NCBI GenBank assembly: GCA_036389485.1
Contig: DASVPR010000035.1
Coordinates: forward strand, 186,001 to 250,000
Direction of reading: 5' to 3'
DNA length: 64,000 nt
DNA from: CADCVT01 sp036389485
GTDB lineage: Bacteria > Actinomycetota > Thermoleophilia > Solirubrobacterales > Solirubrobacteraceae
The position numbers were made by a program, and so were the translations under genes. This document shows, piece after piece, positions 44,454-52,724 of this stretch. Under the pieces are notes generated by a model. It worked only from the letters and a program-made list of their open reading frames with translations, made no database searches and was not told where the DNA came from. Each line of letters starts with the position of its first letter. Positions within the stretch are counted from its first letter, which is position 1.

Positions 44454-44463
44454 GCGGGGCTCC

Positions 44464-45954
44464 ATGACCCCTCCTCGCGCCACCGACTCGCTCTGGATCG
44501 ACCAGGCCTCCTCCACCTCGTACCCCTCGCTCGAGCGCGACCTCGAGGTCGACGTCGCCGTCATCGGCGGCGGCATCGCGGGCGTGACGACCGCGCTCTT
44601 CTGCAAGCAAGACGGGCTGCGTGTGGCCGTGCTCGAGAAGGGCGTCGTCTCCGGCGCGGCGACGGGGATGAGCACCGCGAAGGCCTCAGCGCTGCAGAAG
44701 TCCGTGCTGTCGGAGGTGCGGAAGGTGGCGGGCAAGGACGCGCTGATCGCCTACGCGCAATCGAACGCCGCCGCGCTGGAGCGGATGGACGCGCTGGTGC
44801 GCGAGCACTCGATCGACTGCTCGTGGGAGCGGGTGCCGGACTACACGTACGCGGGCGACGAGGCTCAGGTTTCAACGATCGAGCAGATCGTCGAGGCGGG
44901 CAAGGAGGCGGGGCTGCCGGTCGAGCGGACGACCGACGTCCCGCTGCCGTTCGACGTCCCCGCCGCGGCGCGCCTCGACGGCCAGGCGCAGTTCCAGCCG
45001 GCGACGTACACCCGCGCGCTCGCGGCGCTCGTCGACGGCGACGGCTCCTCGGTGTTCGAGTCGACGATGGTCACCGGCGTGTCCGAGGGCTCGCCCCACG
45101 AGGTGCACGTCGAGGGCGACGTGACCGTGCGCGCGCGGCACGTCGTCGTCGCGACGCAGTACCCGCTGCTCGACCGCGGCGTCTTCTTCGCGCGCCTGGA
45201 GGCGACGCGGTCCTACATCGTGGCGGGGAAGGGGAGCGGGCCGGACGCGATGCTCATCACCGCCGGCCAGCCGACGCGCTCGGTGCGCCGCTGGGGCGAC
45301 TGGCTGCTCGTCGGCGGCGAGGGCCACCAGACCGGGGCGTCGAAGGCCGAGCCGGAGCGCTACGAGCAGCTGATGGAGTTCGGCCGCAGGCACTTCGGGA
45401 TGACCGACTTCCCGTACCGCTGGTCGACGCAGGACGGGATGCCGGTCGACCACCTGCCGTACATCGGGCGCTACCACCCGCGCGCGGAAGGGCTGTGGGT
45501 CGCCGGCGGCTTCCAGAAGTGGGGGATGACGAACGGGACCGTCGCCGCGATGGTCATCAGCGATCTCATCGCGGGGCGCGACAACCCCTACGCCGCCGAG
45601 CTCGACCCGAACCGCGCGCGCGTCCGCGCCGCGCCGAAGCTCGCGCAGATCAACATGCTCGTCGGGCTGCACTTCGTCGGCGACCGCCTGTCGCCCGCGG
45701 AGGCGCGGTCGGCCGACGACGTCCCGCCCGGGGAGGCCCGCGTCGTGCGCAGCGGCCTCGGCAAGATCGGCGTCTACCGCGACGAGGAGGGCGGGCTGCA
45801 CTCGGTCTCGCTGCGGTGCACGCACCTGGGCTGCCTGACGAAGTGGAACGACGCGGAGCGCTCGTGGGACTGCCCATGCCACGGCTCCCGCTTCGACCCC
45901 GACGGGAACGTCCTGGCCGGCCCGGCCGTCAGGCCGCTGGAGAGGCGGGACTGA
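44464..45954 (+). CDS. FAD-dependent oxidoreductase with C-terminal Rieske domain
   Basis: The 496-residue protein has an N-terminal DAO-type flavin domain (VAVIGGGIAGVTTALFCKQDG near residue 30) with the C-terminal GLWVAGGFQKWGMTNGTVAA. It ends in a Rieske [2Fe-2S] domain: CTHLGCLTKW and CPCHGSRFDPDG (two Cys, two His), with electrons probably passing between FAD and the iron-sulfur centre. Such fusions are found in stress-associated oxidoreductases, but the substrate is not known. The ATG at 44464 lies 10 nt after the regulator's stop, so it may be part of the same transcript. Confidence 0.9.
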   Translation: MTPPRATDSLWIDQASSTSYPSLERDLEVDVAVIGGGIAGVTTALFCKQDGLRVAVLEKGVVSGAATGMSTAKASALQKSVLSEVRKVAGKDALIAYAQSNAAALERMDALVREHSIDCSWERVPDYTYAGDEAQVSTIEQIVEAGKEAGLPVERTTDVPLPFDVPAAARLDGQAQFQPATYTRALAALVDGDGSSVFESTMVTGVSEGSPHEVHVEGDVTVRARHVVVATQYPLLDRGVFFARLEATRSYIVAGKGSGPDAMLITAGQPTRSVRRWGDWLLVGGEGHQTGASKAEPERYEQLMEFGRRHFGMTDFPYRWSTQDGMPVDHLPYIGRYHPRAEGLWVAGGFQKWGMTNGTVAAMVISDLIAGRDNPYAAELDPNRARVRAAPKLAQINMLVGLHFVGDRLSPAEARSADDVPPGEARVVRSGLGKIGVYRDEEGGLHSVSLRCTHLGCLTKWNDAERSWDCPCHGSRFDPDGNVLAGPAVRPLERRD

Positions 45955-47063
45955 TGCGGCGCGCGCTCCCGATCCTCTGCCTCGTCGCGCTCACGGCAGG
46001 CTGTGGCGCGGGCGGTGAGGGCAAGAAGGTCAAGTCCGCGCTGAAGGACTTCATCCTCGCGCGCTCCAACGGCGACGTGCAGGCGATCTGCGCGGGGATG
46101 ACGCCGGAGAGCCGCCGCATGTACGAGACGCTGGGCAGCGGGCTGCTCGGCCCGCCGGGCGACTGCGAAAGGGTCCTCGACGACCCGCTCTTCGACCTGA
46201 GCGGCGTCGGGGTCACCGGCCAGGACCTCGAGGCGATCGACTCGGTCGACGTCGACATCGACGGCGACATGGCGCGCATCAAGAACGGGTCGCGCGACGA
46301 GCGGCTGCCGATGAAGAAGGTGGGCGGGACGTGGCGCGTCGACGTCGCGCACATCCCGGGCCAGGGCTACGGCCTGCAGGCCAGCGCGCGGTGCACCGAG
46401 GACCTCATGGCCGCGCAGCGCATGCCGCTCCCGCCGCCGACGCGGCGCGGGATCGCGAACGACGCCGACCAGGACGCCAAGCGCCTGACCGCGCTGGTGC
46501 GGGTGCTCGAGGGCAACGAGCCACCCGACGGCCAGGAGGAGGACCACGAGAAGCTCGTCGCGATCCTGGAGCGGCAGGTCGAGAACTGGCGCCGGGCGGC
46601 GAAGGGGCTGCGCGGGGTCGCCCCGCCGATCGACACGTACAACAAGGCGCTGAAGGGCGGCTTCAACGACCGGCCGGAGCTGCAGCGGACGTCGCAGGCG
46701 CTCGGGATCTCCTGCCTGGGGACGATCGAGACGCTGAAGCCGGCCCGCGAGTACCGGCAGCAGGCGCGGCGCATCTGCCGCGCGGCGGGCCGGCGCATCT
46801 CGCGGGTCGGGAACGGGCCCGGGGCGCCGGGCCGACTCGGCGCCATCGGCCGCTCCGCCGCGGCCGCGCTGCGCCGCCTGGAGCCGCCGAAGCACCTCGC
46901 CAAGCTGCACCGCGCCTCGGTCGCCGCCCTGGCCGACGGCTACAGCGCGATCGCCGCGCTCTCGAGCGACGACGAGGACGAGGTCAACGCCGTCGAGCTC
47001 CGCGCTCTGCGGTCCTCGATCGGGTTCTTCCGCCTCGGCAGCCAGGCGTGCGGCGAGCTGTGA
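45954..47063 (+). CDS. Lipoprotein, unknown
   Basis: The 369-residue precursor has a lipobox (LTAGC, Cys17). The N-terminal half has the shape of an NTF2- or lumazine-like domain: VKSALKDFILARSNGDVQAICAG, then MARIKNGSRDERLPMKKVGG and TWRVDVAH. The C-terminal half is helical (VAILERQVENWRRAAKGLRG, PPKHLAKLHRASVAALADGY), perhaps a helical bundle. Several Cys pairs are present. It starts within the preceding stop codon as TGATG. No close family was recognised. The role is unknown but it acts outside the membrane. Confidence 0.7.
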   Translation: MRRALPILCLVALTAGCGAGGEGKKVKSALKDFILARSNGDVQAICAGMTPESRRMYETLGSGLLGPPGDCERVLDDPLFDLSGVGVTGQDLEAIDSVDVDIDGDMARIKNGSRDERLPMKKVGGTWRVDVAHIPGQGYGLQASARCTEDLMAAQRMPLPPPTRRGIANDADQDAKRLTALVRVLEGNEPPDGQEEDHEKLVAILERQVENWRRAAKGLRGVAPPIDTYNKALKGGFNDRPELQRTSQALGISCLGTIETLKPAREYRQQARRICRAAGRRISRVGNGPGAPGRLGAIGRSAAAALRRLEPPKHLAKLHRASVAALADGYSAIAALSSDDEDEVNAVELRALRSSIGFFRLGSQACGEL

Positions 47064-47067
47064 CGGG

Positions 47068-47526
47068 CTACTCGCGCAGCCACCGCGCCATCCGGGGGAA
47101 CAGCTCGACCGTCGTCAGGCCGGCGTCGACGAGCAGGTTCAGCCCGGGGTAGACGCCGAACCCGAACGTGCGCAGGAGCCCCTCGGACTTCCCGCGGTAG
47201 CCGCCCTCGTGGAACACCGCGGCCGGGTCGATCCCGATGTGCAGAGCGGCGGCGTACGACCACGCGACGGCGGCCTTCTCGAGCATCCCCATGTCCACCC
47301 CCGGCACCGCGACCTCGCCGCTCATCAGCGGCCGCGCGTCCGGCGGCGCGACCGCGATGTGCGCCGCCTCGTGGAGCAGGTCGCCCGGCCAGGTCAGGCG
47401 CGCCTCGTCGTACAGCAGCCCGCCGCGCTCGACGGCGATCCCCGGCAGGAACGTCTCGTCGCCGAGCTCGGCGGGCTCCGCGCGGATGCCGATCTCCCTG
47501 AGGAACGCGATGACCCGCGCGGTCAT
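47068..47526 (-). CDS. Putative HEAAH-motif zinc protein
   Basis: The 152-residue protein contains LLHEAAHIAV near residue 52, matching the HExxH zinc-binding motif of metallopeptidases. A third ligand is not certain; Glu71 or Asp78 in GEVAVPGVDMGMLEKAAVAW is possible. The protein is too short for known zincin families. The ATG at 47526 overlaps the phosphoesterase stop as ATGA, so these are translationally coupled. It could be a small protease or a decayed relative. No signal peptide is present, so it is cytoplasmic. Confidence 0.6.
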   Translation of the reverse strand: MTARVIAFLREIGIRAEPAELGDETFLPGIAVERGGLLYDEARLTWPGDLLHEAAHIAVAPPDARPLMSGEVAVPGVDMGMLEKAAVAWSYAAALHIGIDPAAVFHEGGYRGKSEGLLRTFGFGVYPGLNLLVDAGLTTVELFPRMARWLRE

Positions 47527-48365
47527 GCGCCGTCGGCGTGACGCAGCGTGAGGATCACGATCTCCGGCCGCGAGCGGAATCGCACCGGCCACTTACTGGT
47601 GCCCAACCCCCGCGACACGAACAGATGGCGGCCGCCCTCCTCGACGTGCCCCGCCGCGTAGCGGTCGCCGAACCGCGACGGGATGACCCGCCGGCGCACG
47701 ACCGGGATGTCGACCTGCCCGCCGTGGGTGTGGCCGCTGACGGTCAGCGCGGCGCGCGCCGGGACGCGGGGGAAGAGGTCGGGGTCGTGGCTCAGGACGA
47801 TGAGCGCGGCGTCCTCGGGGACCGGTTCGAGAGCGGCGGGGACGTCGGGCGTGCGTTCGGTGGCGTCCGCGAGTCCGGCGACCCACAGCGGGACGCGCGC
47901 GTCGCGCAGCACGCGCGCCTCGTCCTCGAGGACGTCGATGCCGGCGTCGCGCAGCGCGGTGCGCACCCGCTCGCCGCCGGTGCGCCAGTCGTGGTTGCCG
48001 AGGACGGCGACGCGCCCGAGCGGCGCGCGGATCCGCGCCAGGGCGCGGGCGACGTCGGCCGGCCGGACGGTCTCGGCGAACGCCGCCTCGTCGTCGATGT
48101 AGTCGCCGAGCAGCGCGACGAGGTCCGGGCCCTCGCGGTCGGTGAGCCGTGCCACCTTCTTGACCCGCTCGATGGCCATGTGCGGCGTCCCGGCATGCAG
48201 GTCGGAGACGAGCGCGAGGCGGAAGCCGTCGTAGACGCGCGGCCAGCGCGGCAGGCGCAGCTCGACGCGCCGCACGCGCGTGCGCCGCGGCTCGACCAGG
48301 AGGGAGTACGCGGCGAGCCCCGCGGCGCCGAGCGCGGCGAGGCTCGCGGCAACCCGATGGTTCAG
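47523..48365 (-). CDS. Membrane-anchored metallophosphoesterase (YkuE-like), CTG start
   Basis: The enzyme has metal-binding motifs LVSDLHAG, LLGDYID, LGNHDW, LSHDPD and SGHTHGGQ, as in the YkuE-type calcineurin-fold phosphoesterases. The first ATG/GTG/TTG in frame is GTG 48275, but the codons upstream encode a typical N-terminal membrane helix (RVAASLAALGAAGLAAYSLL) followed by VEPRRTRVRR, and no usual start exists before the frame leaves the region. A CTG at 48365 overlaps the CBS gene stop as CTGA. With this start the protein has 280 residues. The GTG start gives 250 residues without the helix. The CTG start is an inference. Confidence 0.8.
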   Translation of the reverse strand: MNHRVAASLAALGAAGLAAYSLLVEPRRTRVRRVELRLPRWPRVYDGFRLALVSDLHAGTPHMAIERVKKVARLTDREGPDLVALLGDYIDDEAAFAETVRPADVARALARIRAPLGRVAVLGNHDWRTGGERVRTALRDAGIDVLEDEARVLRDARVPLWVAGLADATERTPDVPAALEPVPEDAALIVLSHDPDLFPRVPARAALTVSGHTHGGQVDIPVVRRRVIPSRFGDRYAAGHVEEGGRHLFVSRGLGTSKWPVRFRSRPEIVILTLRHADGA

Positions 48366-48784
48366 TTGTTCGGCGGCTCGGCGCTGATGTCGCCCAGGAC
48401 CGAGCCGGGGTCGCGCTCGATCGCGAGGTCGCCGAGCGACACCACGCCCGCGGGGCGGCCGTCCTGCTCGACGACGATGCGCCGCACGTTGTGCTCGCGC
48501 ATGAGCGTGATCGCGTCGTCGATCGAGGCGTCGATCGGGATCGTCAGGACGTTGCCCGTCGTCGCGACCTCCTCGATCCGCACGTCGTCGGGGTCGCGCC
48601 CGTCGGCGATGCCGCGGACCACGATGTCGCGGTCGGTGACGATCCCCGCGATCTCGCCGTCACGCTCGACCACGAGCGCGCCGACGTCGTCCTCGCGCAT
48701 GAAGCGCGCCGCCCGCGTCACGGGATCCTGCGGGGACACCGTGTGCGGGTCATGCGTCATGACTTCGTTGATGCTTGTGGCCAT
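48362..48784 (-). CDS. Two-CBS-domain protein
   Basis: The 140-residue protein consists of two CBS repeats: ATSINEVMTHDPHTVSPQDP with AARFMREDDVGALVVERDGE, then VLTIPIDASIDDAITLMREH with VRRIVVEQDGRPAGVVSLGD. CBS pairs bind adenosine nucleotides and regulate partner enzymes or channels. Nothing else is attached. The ATG at 48784 begins the first repeat. It is the first gene of a leftward operon with a metallophosphoesterase and an HEAAH protein, so it may sense nucleotides for them. Confidence 0.9.
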   Translation of the reverse strand: MATSINEVMTHDPHTVSPQDPVTRAARFMREDDVGALVVERDGEIAGIVTDRDIVVRGIADGRDPDDVRIEEVATTGNVLTIPIDASIDDAITLMREHNVRRIVVEQDGRPAGVVSLGDLAIERDPGSVLGDISAEPPNN

Positions 48785-48808
48785 GGGTTCGGGGTACCCC
48801 GCCGGGTG

Positions 48809-49141
48809 ATGACCGAACAACGACCTGACGACAGAGACGACCTCGTCCGCGAGGAGGAGGCCGCCGCCGCCGCGGCGGCGGGCCGCATCGGCGGCACCGC
48901 CGGCGACGAGGAGGACTTCGACCCCGCGATGCGGCCGGTCTACGAGGCCGGCGGCGGCGTCGCCGAGGGCTTCGAGCAGGCCGAGGCCGACCTCGTCGAC
49001 AACGCCCAGCACGGCGACGGGCACGGCGACCCCGAGAGCGACGCTTTCCGTCCGGAGGCGGAGAGTGACCTCTCCGGCGCCGAGTACGGCGAGGCCGACG
49101 AGGAGCGGGTCACCGAGCGCGACGACCCGGAGCGGCGCTGA
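48809..49141 (+). CDS. Small acidic protein, unknown
   Basis: The 110-residue protein is highly acidic and probably disordered (EEDFDPAMRPVYEAGGGVAE, FEQAEADLVDNAQHGDGHGD, EYGEADEERVTERDD), with a run of seven Ala near the start. No family or fold was recognised. Its stop overlaps the following gene as CTGA. It diverges from the CBS gene with 24 nt between starts, so the promoters must overlap the coding ends. Confidence 0.7.
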   Translation: MTEQRPDDRDDLVREEEAAAAAAAGRIGGTAGDEEDFDPAMRPVYEAGGGVAEGFEQAEADLVDNAQHGDGHGDPESDAFRPEAESDLSGAEYGEADEERVTERDDPERR

Positions 49142-49629
49142 CCGACTCCCAGACCTTCTTCCGGATCCAGCCGCGCGACCGGGACCCCGAGGACCTCCTG
49201 CGACCGGACGAGCAGACGTCGGAGCCGTGGGACGGCGCCGTCCGCGGGAAGTGCGACAAGTGCGACGGCAACGGCTGGACGTGGCACGACTGCGCGTCCT
49301 GCAAGGAGAACGGCCCCGACGACGACTGCCCGTCCTGCCACGGCGAGCTGCGCTACAAGGACGACTGCCCGGCGTGCGAGGGCAGCGGGTACATCACCGA
49401 CGCGCAGCGCAACGGGGTCAGCGTGTTCCCCGACGAGGACGGCCTGTACCGGTACATGGTCGAGCGCGGCGCCGACTTCGAGGACTGCGTCGTCGTCGAG
49501 CTGGAGGGCCGCGAGAGCGAGGACGAGGACTTCGACGCCGACGAGGGCGCGCTGCTCGTCATCCCGACCGAGATCGTCGACGCCCGGCCGGTCGACAAGG
49601 ATCGACTGCGGAGGGCGAAGGCGGGGTAG
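49138..49629 (+). CDS. Zinc-ribbon (DnaJ-like Cys-rich) protein, CTG start
   Basis: The protein contains a run of CxxC motifs (GKCDKCDGNGWTW, HDCASCKENG, DDCPSCHGELRY, DCPACEGSGYI) like the DnaJ zinc-binding region, followed by an acidic C-terminal domain (YRYMVERGADFEDCVVVELE). The first ATG in frame is at 49423, after the Cys motifs, and no ATG, GTG or TTG precedes it in frame. A CTG at 49138 overlaps the previous stop as CTGA and would give 163 residues beginning MTDSQTFFRIQP. It may assist folding or bind nucleic acid; the function is unknown. Confidence 0.7.
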   Translation: MTDSQTFFRIQPRDRDPEDLLRPDEQTSEPWDGAVRGKCDKCDGNGWTWHDCASCKENGPDDDCPSCHGELRYKDDCPACEGSGYITDAQRNGVSVFPDEDGLYRYMVERGADFEDCVVVELEGRESEDEDFDADEGALLVIPTEIVDARPVDKDRLRRAKAG

Positions 49630-49639
49630 CCGACCGGGC

Positions 49640-50791
49640 ATGCCGTCCATGCAGACCAGCGACGTGACGCAGGACCGCCTCCAGCGGCTCGCCACCTTCG
49701 AGCCCGGCGACGGGGCGCGCGTCCTCTCCCTGTACCTGAACCTCGACCCCCACGCGAACCTCCACGCCCCCGAGAACCGCCGCTCCGCCGTCAACTCCCT
49801 GCTCGACGAGGCGGCGCGCGCCGTCGAGGGCGAGGAGGGCCTCGAGCACGACGCGCACATGGCGCTGCGCGACGACGTCAACCGCGCGCGCGAGGAGCTC
49901 GAGGCGAACCTGGACGACGGCTGGGCCGAGGGCGCGCACGCGCTCGCGCTCTTCCTCTGCGGCCCCGCCGACCTGTTCGAGGTGTTGCGCCTGCCGCGGC
50001 CGGTCGGCTCGCGTGTCGCGATCGCCGACCGGCCCGCGATCGAGCCGCTGGCCGAGGTGGGGCCGGCGCGGCACTGGGCCGTCCTGCTGCTCGACGGCAA
50101 CGACGCGCGCCTGCTCGAGGGCCTCGGCGACCGGCTGGAGGAGGTGCGGCACGAGTCGAGCGACCACCGCAACCGCACGTCGACGGGTGGCATGTCCGCG
50201 CAGCGCTACGAGCGCAGCGTCGGGATGGAGGAGGACGAGTTCCTGCGCGGCGTCGCCGGGCTGCTGGAGGAGGCCGACGGCCGGCGGTCGTACGCGCACA
50301 TCTTCGTCGGGACGACCGAGCGGCACTTCAGCGCGTTCGTCGACAAGCTCTCGCAGCCGATGCGCGAGCGCATCAGCGGCCGCTTCGACGCGGGCGCCGA
50401 CTGGGAGGCGCCGAGCGACGTCCGCGAGCGGCTCGAGCCGCTGCTGCAGATGGAGGAGACGCACCGCGAGCGCGAGGCGCTCGACCGCGTGGGCGCCAAC
50501 GGCGTCCGCGGGATCGTCGCCGTGCTGCCGGCGCTGTACGAGCGGCGCGTCGGGACGCTGCTGCTCGAGCCCGGCCTCGAGCATCCGGGCGTCGTCTGCC
50601 CGCGCTGCCGCTGGGCGCTCGCGGAGGAGCGTGGCACGTGCCCGGTCGACGGCGAGACGATGGTCCCGCACCCCAACCTCGTCGAGTGGGCGGTCGAGCT
50701 GGCCGTCGAGCAGGACGCCGAGGTCCTGCCGGTCCGCCGGCACGACGACCTCGCCGACCACGGCGGGATCGCGGCCGCGCTGCGCTTCTAG
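49640..50791 (+). CDS. Peptide chain release factor-like protein (baeRF family)
   Basis: The 383-residue protein resembles the bacterial archaeo-eukaryotic release factor-like (baeRF) family: an N-terminal domain (GDGARVLSLYLNLDPHAN), a central part WAVLLLDGNDARLLEGLGDR and RTSTGGMSAQRYERSV, then SYAHIFVGTTERHFSAFVDKL. It ends in a zinc ribbon-like element (VVCPRCRWALAEERGTCPVDG). The GGQ motif of true release factors is absent here: the matching region reads TGGMSAQRY. Functions suggested for the family include ribosome rescue or hibernation, without proof in this protein. The start is ATG 49640. Confidence 0.8.
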   Translation: MPSMQTSDVTQDRLQRLATFEPGDGARVLSLYLNLDPHANLHAPENRRSAVNSLLDEAARAVEGEEGLEHDAHMALRDDVNRAREELEANLDDGWAEGAHALALFLCGPADLFEVLRLPRPVGSRVAIADRPAIEPLAEVGPARHWAVLLLDGNDARLLEGLGDRLEEVRHESSDHRNRTSTGGMSAQRYERSVGMEEDEFLRGVAGLLEEADGRRSYAHIFVGTTERHFSAFVDKLSQPMRERISGRFDAGADWEAPSDVRERLEPLLQMEETHREREALDRVGANGVRGIVAVLPALYERRVGTLLLEPGLEHPGVVCPRCRWALAEERGTCPVDGETMVPHPNLVEWAVELAVEQDAEVLPVRRHDDLADHGGIAAALRF

Positions 50792-50850
50792 GCCAGAATC
50801 ATCCGTTCGGTCGATGGCGCGTCGCCGCTCTCCGCGTAGCTTGCGGTGCG

Positions 50851-51219
50851 ATGGCGGTCATGGACGATCTGCCTTGGGTCTACGGGGCCGCGCGCGCGGC
50901 GTCCACGAGCGAGGATGCCGCTGCGGACGCCACGGCGGAGGTGCTGGCGCGCGGTCCTGCGCCCCGGCCCGAGATGATCGGGCACGCGATCCGGCAGGCG
51001 GTGGCGGGCGATCCGGCGTCGCCGTTCGACGGGCTGGAGCCCGAGGCGCGCGAGGCGCTCGCGCTCGTGCGGCTCGGCGGGCTGAAGGTCGACGAGGTCG
51101 CCGCGCTGACGGGCGTGACCGTCGCCGAGGTGAAGCTGCGGCTGTCGGCCGCGCTCTTCGCGCTCAGCTCAAGTACTTCGCGGCGAACGCCGCCGCTTCC
51201 GCCCGGTTCCGCATCCTGA
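50851..51219 (+). CDS. Sigma-70 region 4-like HTH protein
   Basis: The 122-residue protein has a C-terminal helix-turn-helix of sigma factor region 4 type: EAREALALVRLGGLKVDEVA and LTGVTVAEVKLRLSAALFAL. The N-terminal part (WVYGAARAASTSEDAAADAT) is too short for region 2, so it cannot be a full sigma factor. The last 16 residues (SSTSRRTPPLPPGSAS) lie opposite the end of the convergent LuxR gene and are probably accidental. It may be a truncated sigma factor or a small regulator. The start is ATG 50851. Confidence 0.55.
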   Translation: MAVMDDLPWVYGAARAASTSEDAAADATAEVLARGPAPRPEMIGHAIRQAVAGDPASPFDGLEPEAREALALVRLGGLKVDEVAALTGVTVAEVKLRLSAALFALSSSTSRRTPPLPPGSAS

Positions 51220-52000
51220 GCTTCTCCAGCACGTGGCGGACGTGCGTCTTGACCGTCGCCTCGCTGATGAACAGGCGCTCGGCGATCTCGCGGTTGCGCA
51301 GGCCCTCGCCCATCAGCGTGAGGACCTCGAGCTCGCGGGTCGACAGGTCGTGCCGGGGCGCCCGTGCGGGCGCCGGCAGCATCGCCTCGACCAGCTCGGC
51401 CGTGGGCGCCTCGCGCAGGACGACGCGGATCCCCTGCTCGCCCGGGACGAGCAGCGCGTCGTGGAACGCGCCGAGCTGCGCCTGGCGGCGCTCGCGCTCC
51501 GGGTCGGGCAGCCCCTCCGCGACGTAGAGGCACATCGAGACCGACGGGCGGCCGTGGATGCACGCCTCCCACGCGCGGTCGTACTCGACGAGCGTCTTGT
51601 ACAGCTCGTCCTCGGGGCCGACCGGATAGCCCGTCCACCACACGGCGTCGAACCCGCGCGCCAGCGCCTTCTGCGCGACGGCGACGAACCGCTGGGCCCA
51701 CGACTCCGGCGGCTCGCTCACCGCCCACTCCTCGACGAGCATCCGGCCCTCGGCCTCGAGCCGCTCGACGTCGAGGCCGGCCGCGGTCAGCGCGGCGCGC
51801 TCCTCGTCCGCGCGGCCCGGCAGCGCGTGGTGCAGGACCCACCCGTTGCGGCGGATCCCGACGGCGTAGAACGAGGCCTGCGCGGCGGGGACCTCGTCGA
51901 GGCTGCGCAGGAGGATCGCGAGGTGCGCGCAGCTGCGGCCGCTCAGCGCCTCGCCCAGCGGCGCGCGCAGATCGACCTGGCGATCCGTGCCGACCGTCAC
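51164..52000 (-). CDS. LuxR-family regulator with MEDS sensory domain
   Basis: The 278-residue regulator has an N-terminal MEDS-type domain (HLAILLRSLDEVPAAQASFY, then GRMLVEEWAVSEPPESWAQR) and a C-terminal LuxR HTH (STRELEVLTLMGEGLRNREI and FISEATVKTHVRHVLEKLRM). MEDS domains are associated with sensing one-carbon or hydrocarbon signals. The GTG at 52000 begins MTVGTDRQVD; an ATG at 52033 is possible but overlaps the PilZ gene end. The target genes are not evident. It overlaps the sigma-like gene tail by 56 nt. Confidence 0.85.
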   Translation of the reverse strand: MTVGTDRQVDLRAPLGEALSGRSCAHLAILLRSLDEVPAAQASFYAVGIRRNGWVLHHALPGRADEERAALTAAGLDVERLEAEGRMLVEEWAVSEPPESWAQRFVAVAQKALARGFDAVWWTGYPVGPEDELYKTLVEYDRAWEACIHGRPSVSMCLYVAEGLPDPERERRQAQLGAFHDALLVPGEQGIRVVLREAPTAELVEAMLPAPARAPRHDLSTRELEVLTLMGEGLRNREIAERLFISEATVKTHVRHVLEKLRMRNRAEAAAFAAKYLS

Positions 52001-52010
52001 GTGACGAAAT

Positions 52011-52628
52011 CTACTTGACGGACTGGCCGGCAACCCACCGCAGCACGAGCTCGCGGTCGGTCTCGCGCATGCGGTCCAGCCGCACGCCGAGCAGGCCGTC
52101 GTCGGTGCGCCGCACGACCGCGCCCTTGGCGGGGATCGGCAGGTCCTCGGTCGGCAGGTGGAGGTGGAGGAGCAGCTCGTCGCCGCTGTCGATCTCGCGC
52201 GGCGCGCGGACGAGCGCGCCGCTGCCCGACACGTTCAGCGTCAGGCCGCGGGCGGGCGGCAGCTCGGCGTGGACGGGGACGAGCGTGACCGGCAGGATCG
52301 CGGGCGCCCGGGTCTCGCGCGGGCGCAGGCGCGGCTCGGGCGTGCCGAAGTGGAAGGAGATCGCGTCCTCGCGGGCCTTCCCTCGCTGGCCGGCCACCAT
52401 CGCGAGCTGACCGTCGGCGCGGTAGCGGCGCCCGTCGATCGCGGTCTCGATCGCGGCCCTGCGGCGATGGAGCATCCGCGCCGGGATCGGCCCGCCGTCG
52501 AGGACCAGCGTGGCCTGGGTGGCGCGCGTCGCCGCGACCGTCGCGCGCAGGGGCGCGAAGGCGTCGACGATCAACGCGACGCGGTCGCGGACGCGAAGGG
52601 AGAGCGTCGAAGGGGCTCCGCCGGGCAT
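52011..52628 (-). CDS. PilZ domain protein
   Basis: The 205-residue protein has an N-terminal beta domain (LVLDGGPIPARMLHRRRAAI) and a C-terminal PilZ domain (VTLVPVHAELPPARGLTLNV, SGSGALVRAPREIDSGDELL, then GAVVRRTDDGLLGVRLDRMR). The Arg-rich segment before it (LRPRETRAPA) and NVSGSG correspond to the cyclic di-GMP site RxxxR and (D/N)xSxxG. It should change its partner when c-di-GMP rises. The ATG at 52628 gives MPGGAPSTLSL. It precedes the LuxR gene by 10 nt, suggesting shared transcription. Confidence 0.85.
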   Translation of the reverse strand: MPGGAPSTLSLRVRDRVALIVDAFAPLRATVAATRATQATLVLDGGPIPARMLHRRRAAIETAIDGRRYRADGQLAMVAGQRGKAREDAISFHFGTPEPRLRPRETRAPAILPVTLVPVHAELPPARGLTLNVSGSGALVRAPREIDSGDELLLHLHLPTEDLPIPAKGAVVRRTDDGLLGVRLDRMRETDRELVLRWVAGQSVK

Positions 52629-52724
52629 CTCACCGGTTGATTCGGCGCGAGCCGCTCGGACTTGACGCCTTCGCCCCGCTTGGCCCGCGCGTCGCGGGCG
52701 CGCCGCGCGGGTAGCCGCTTCCGC

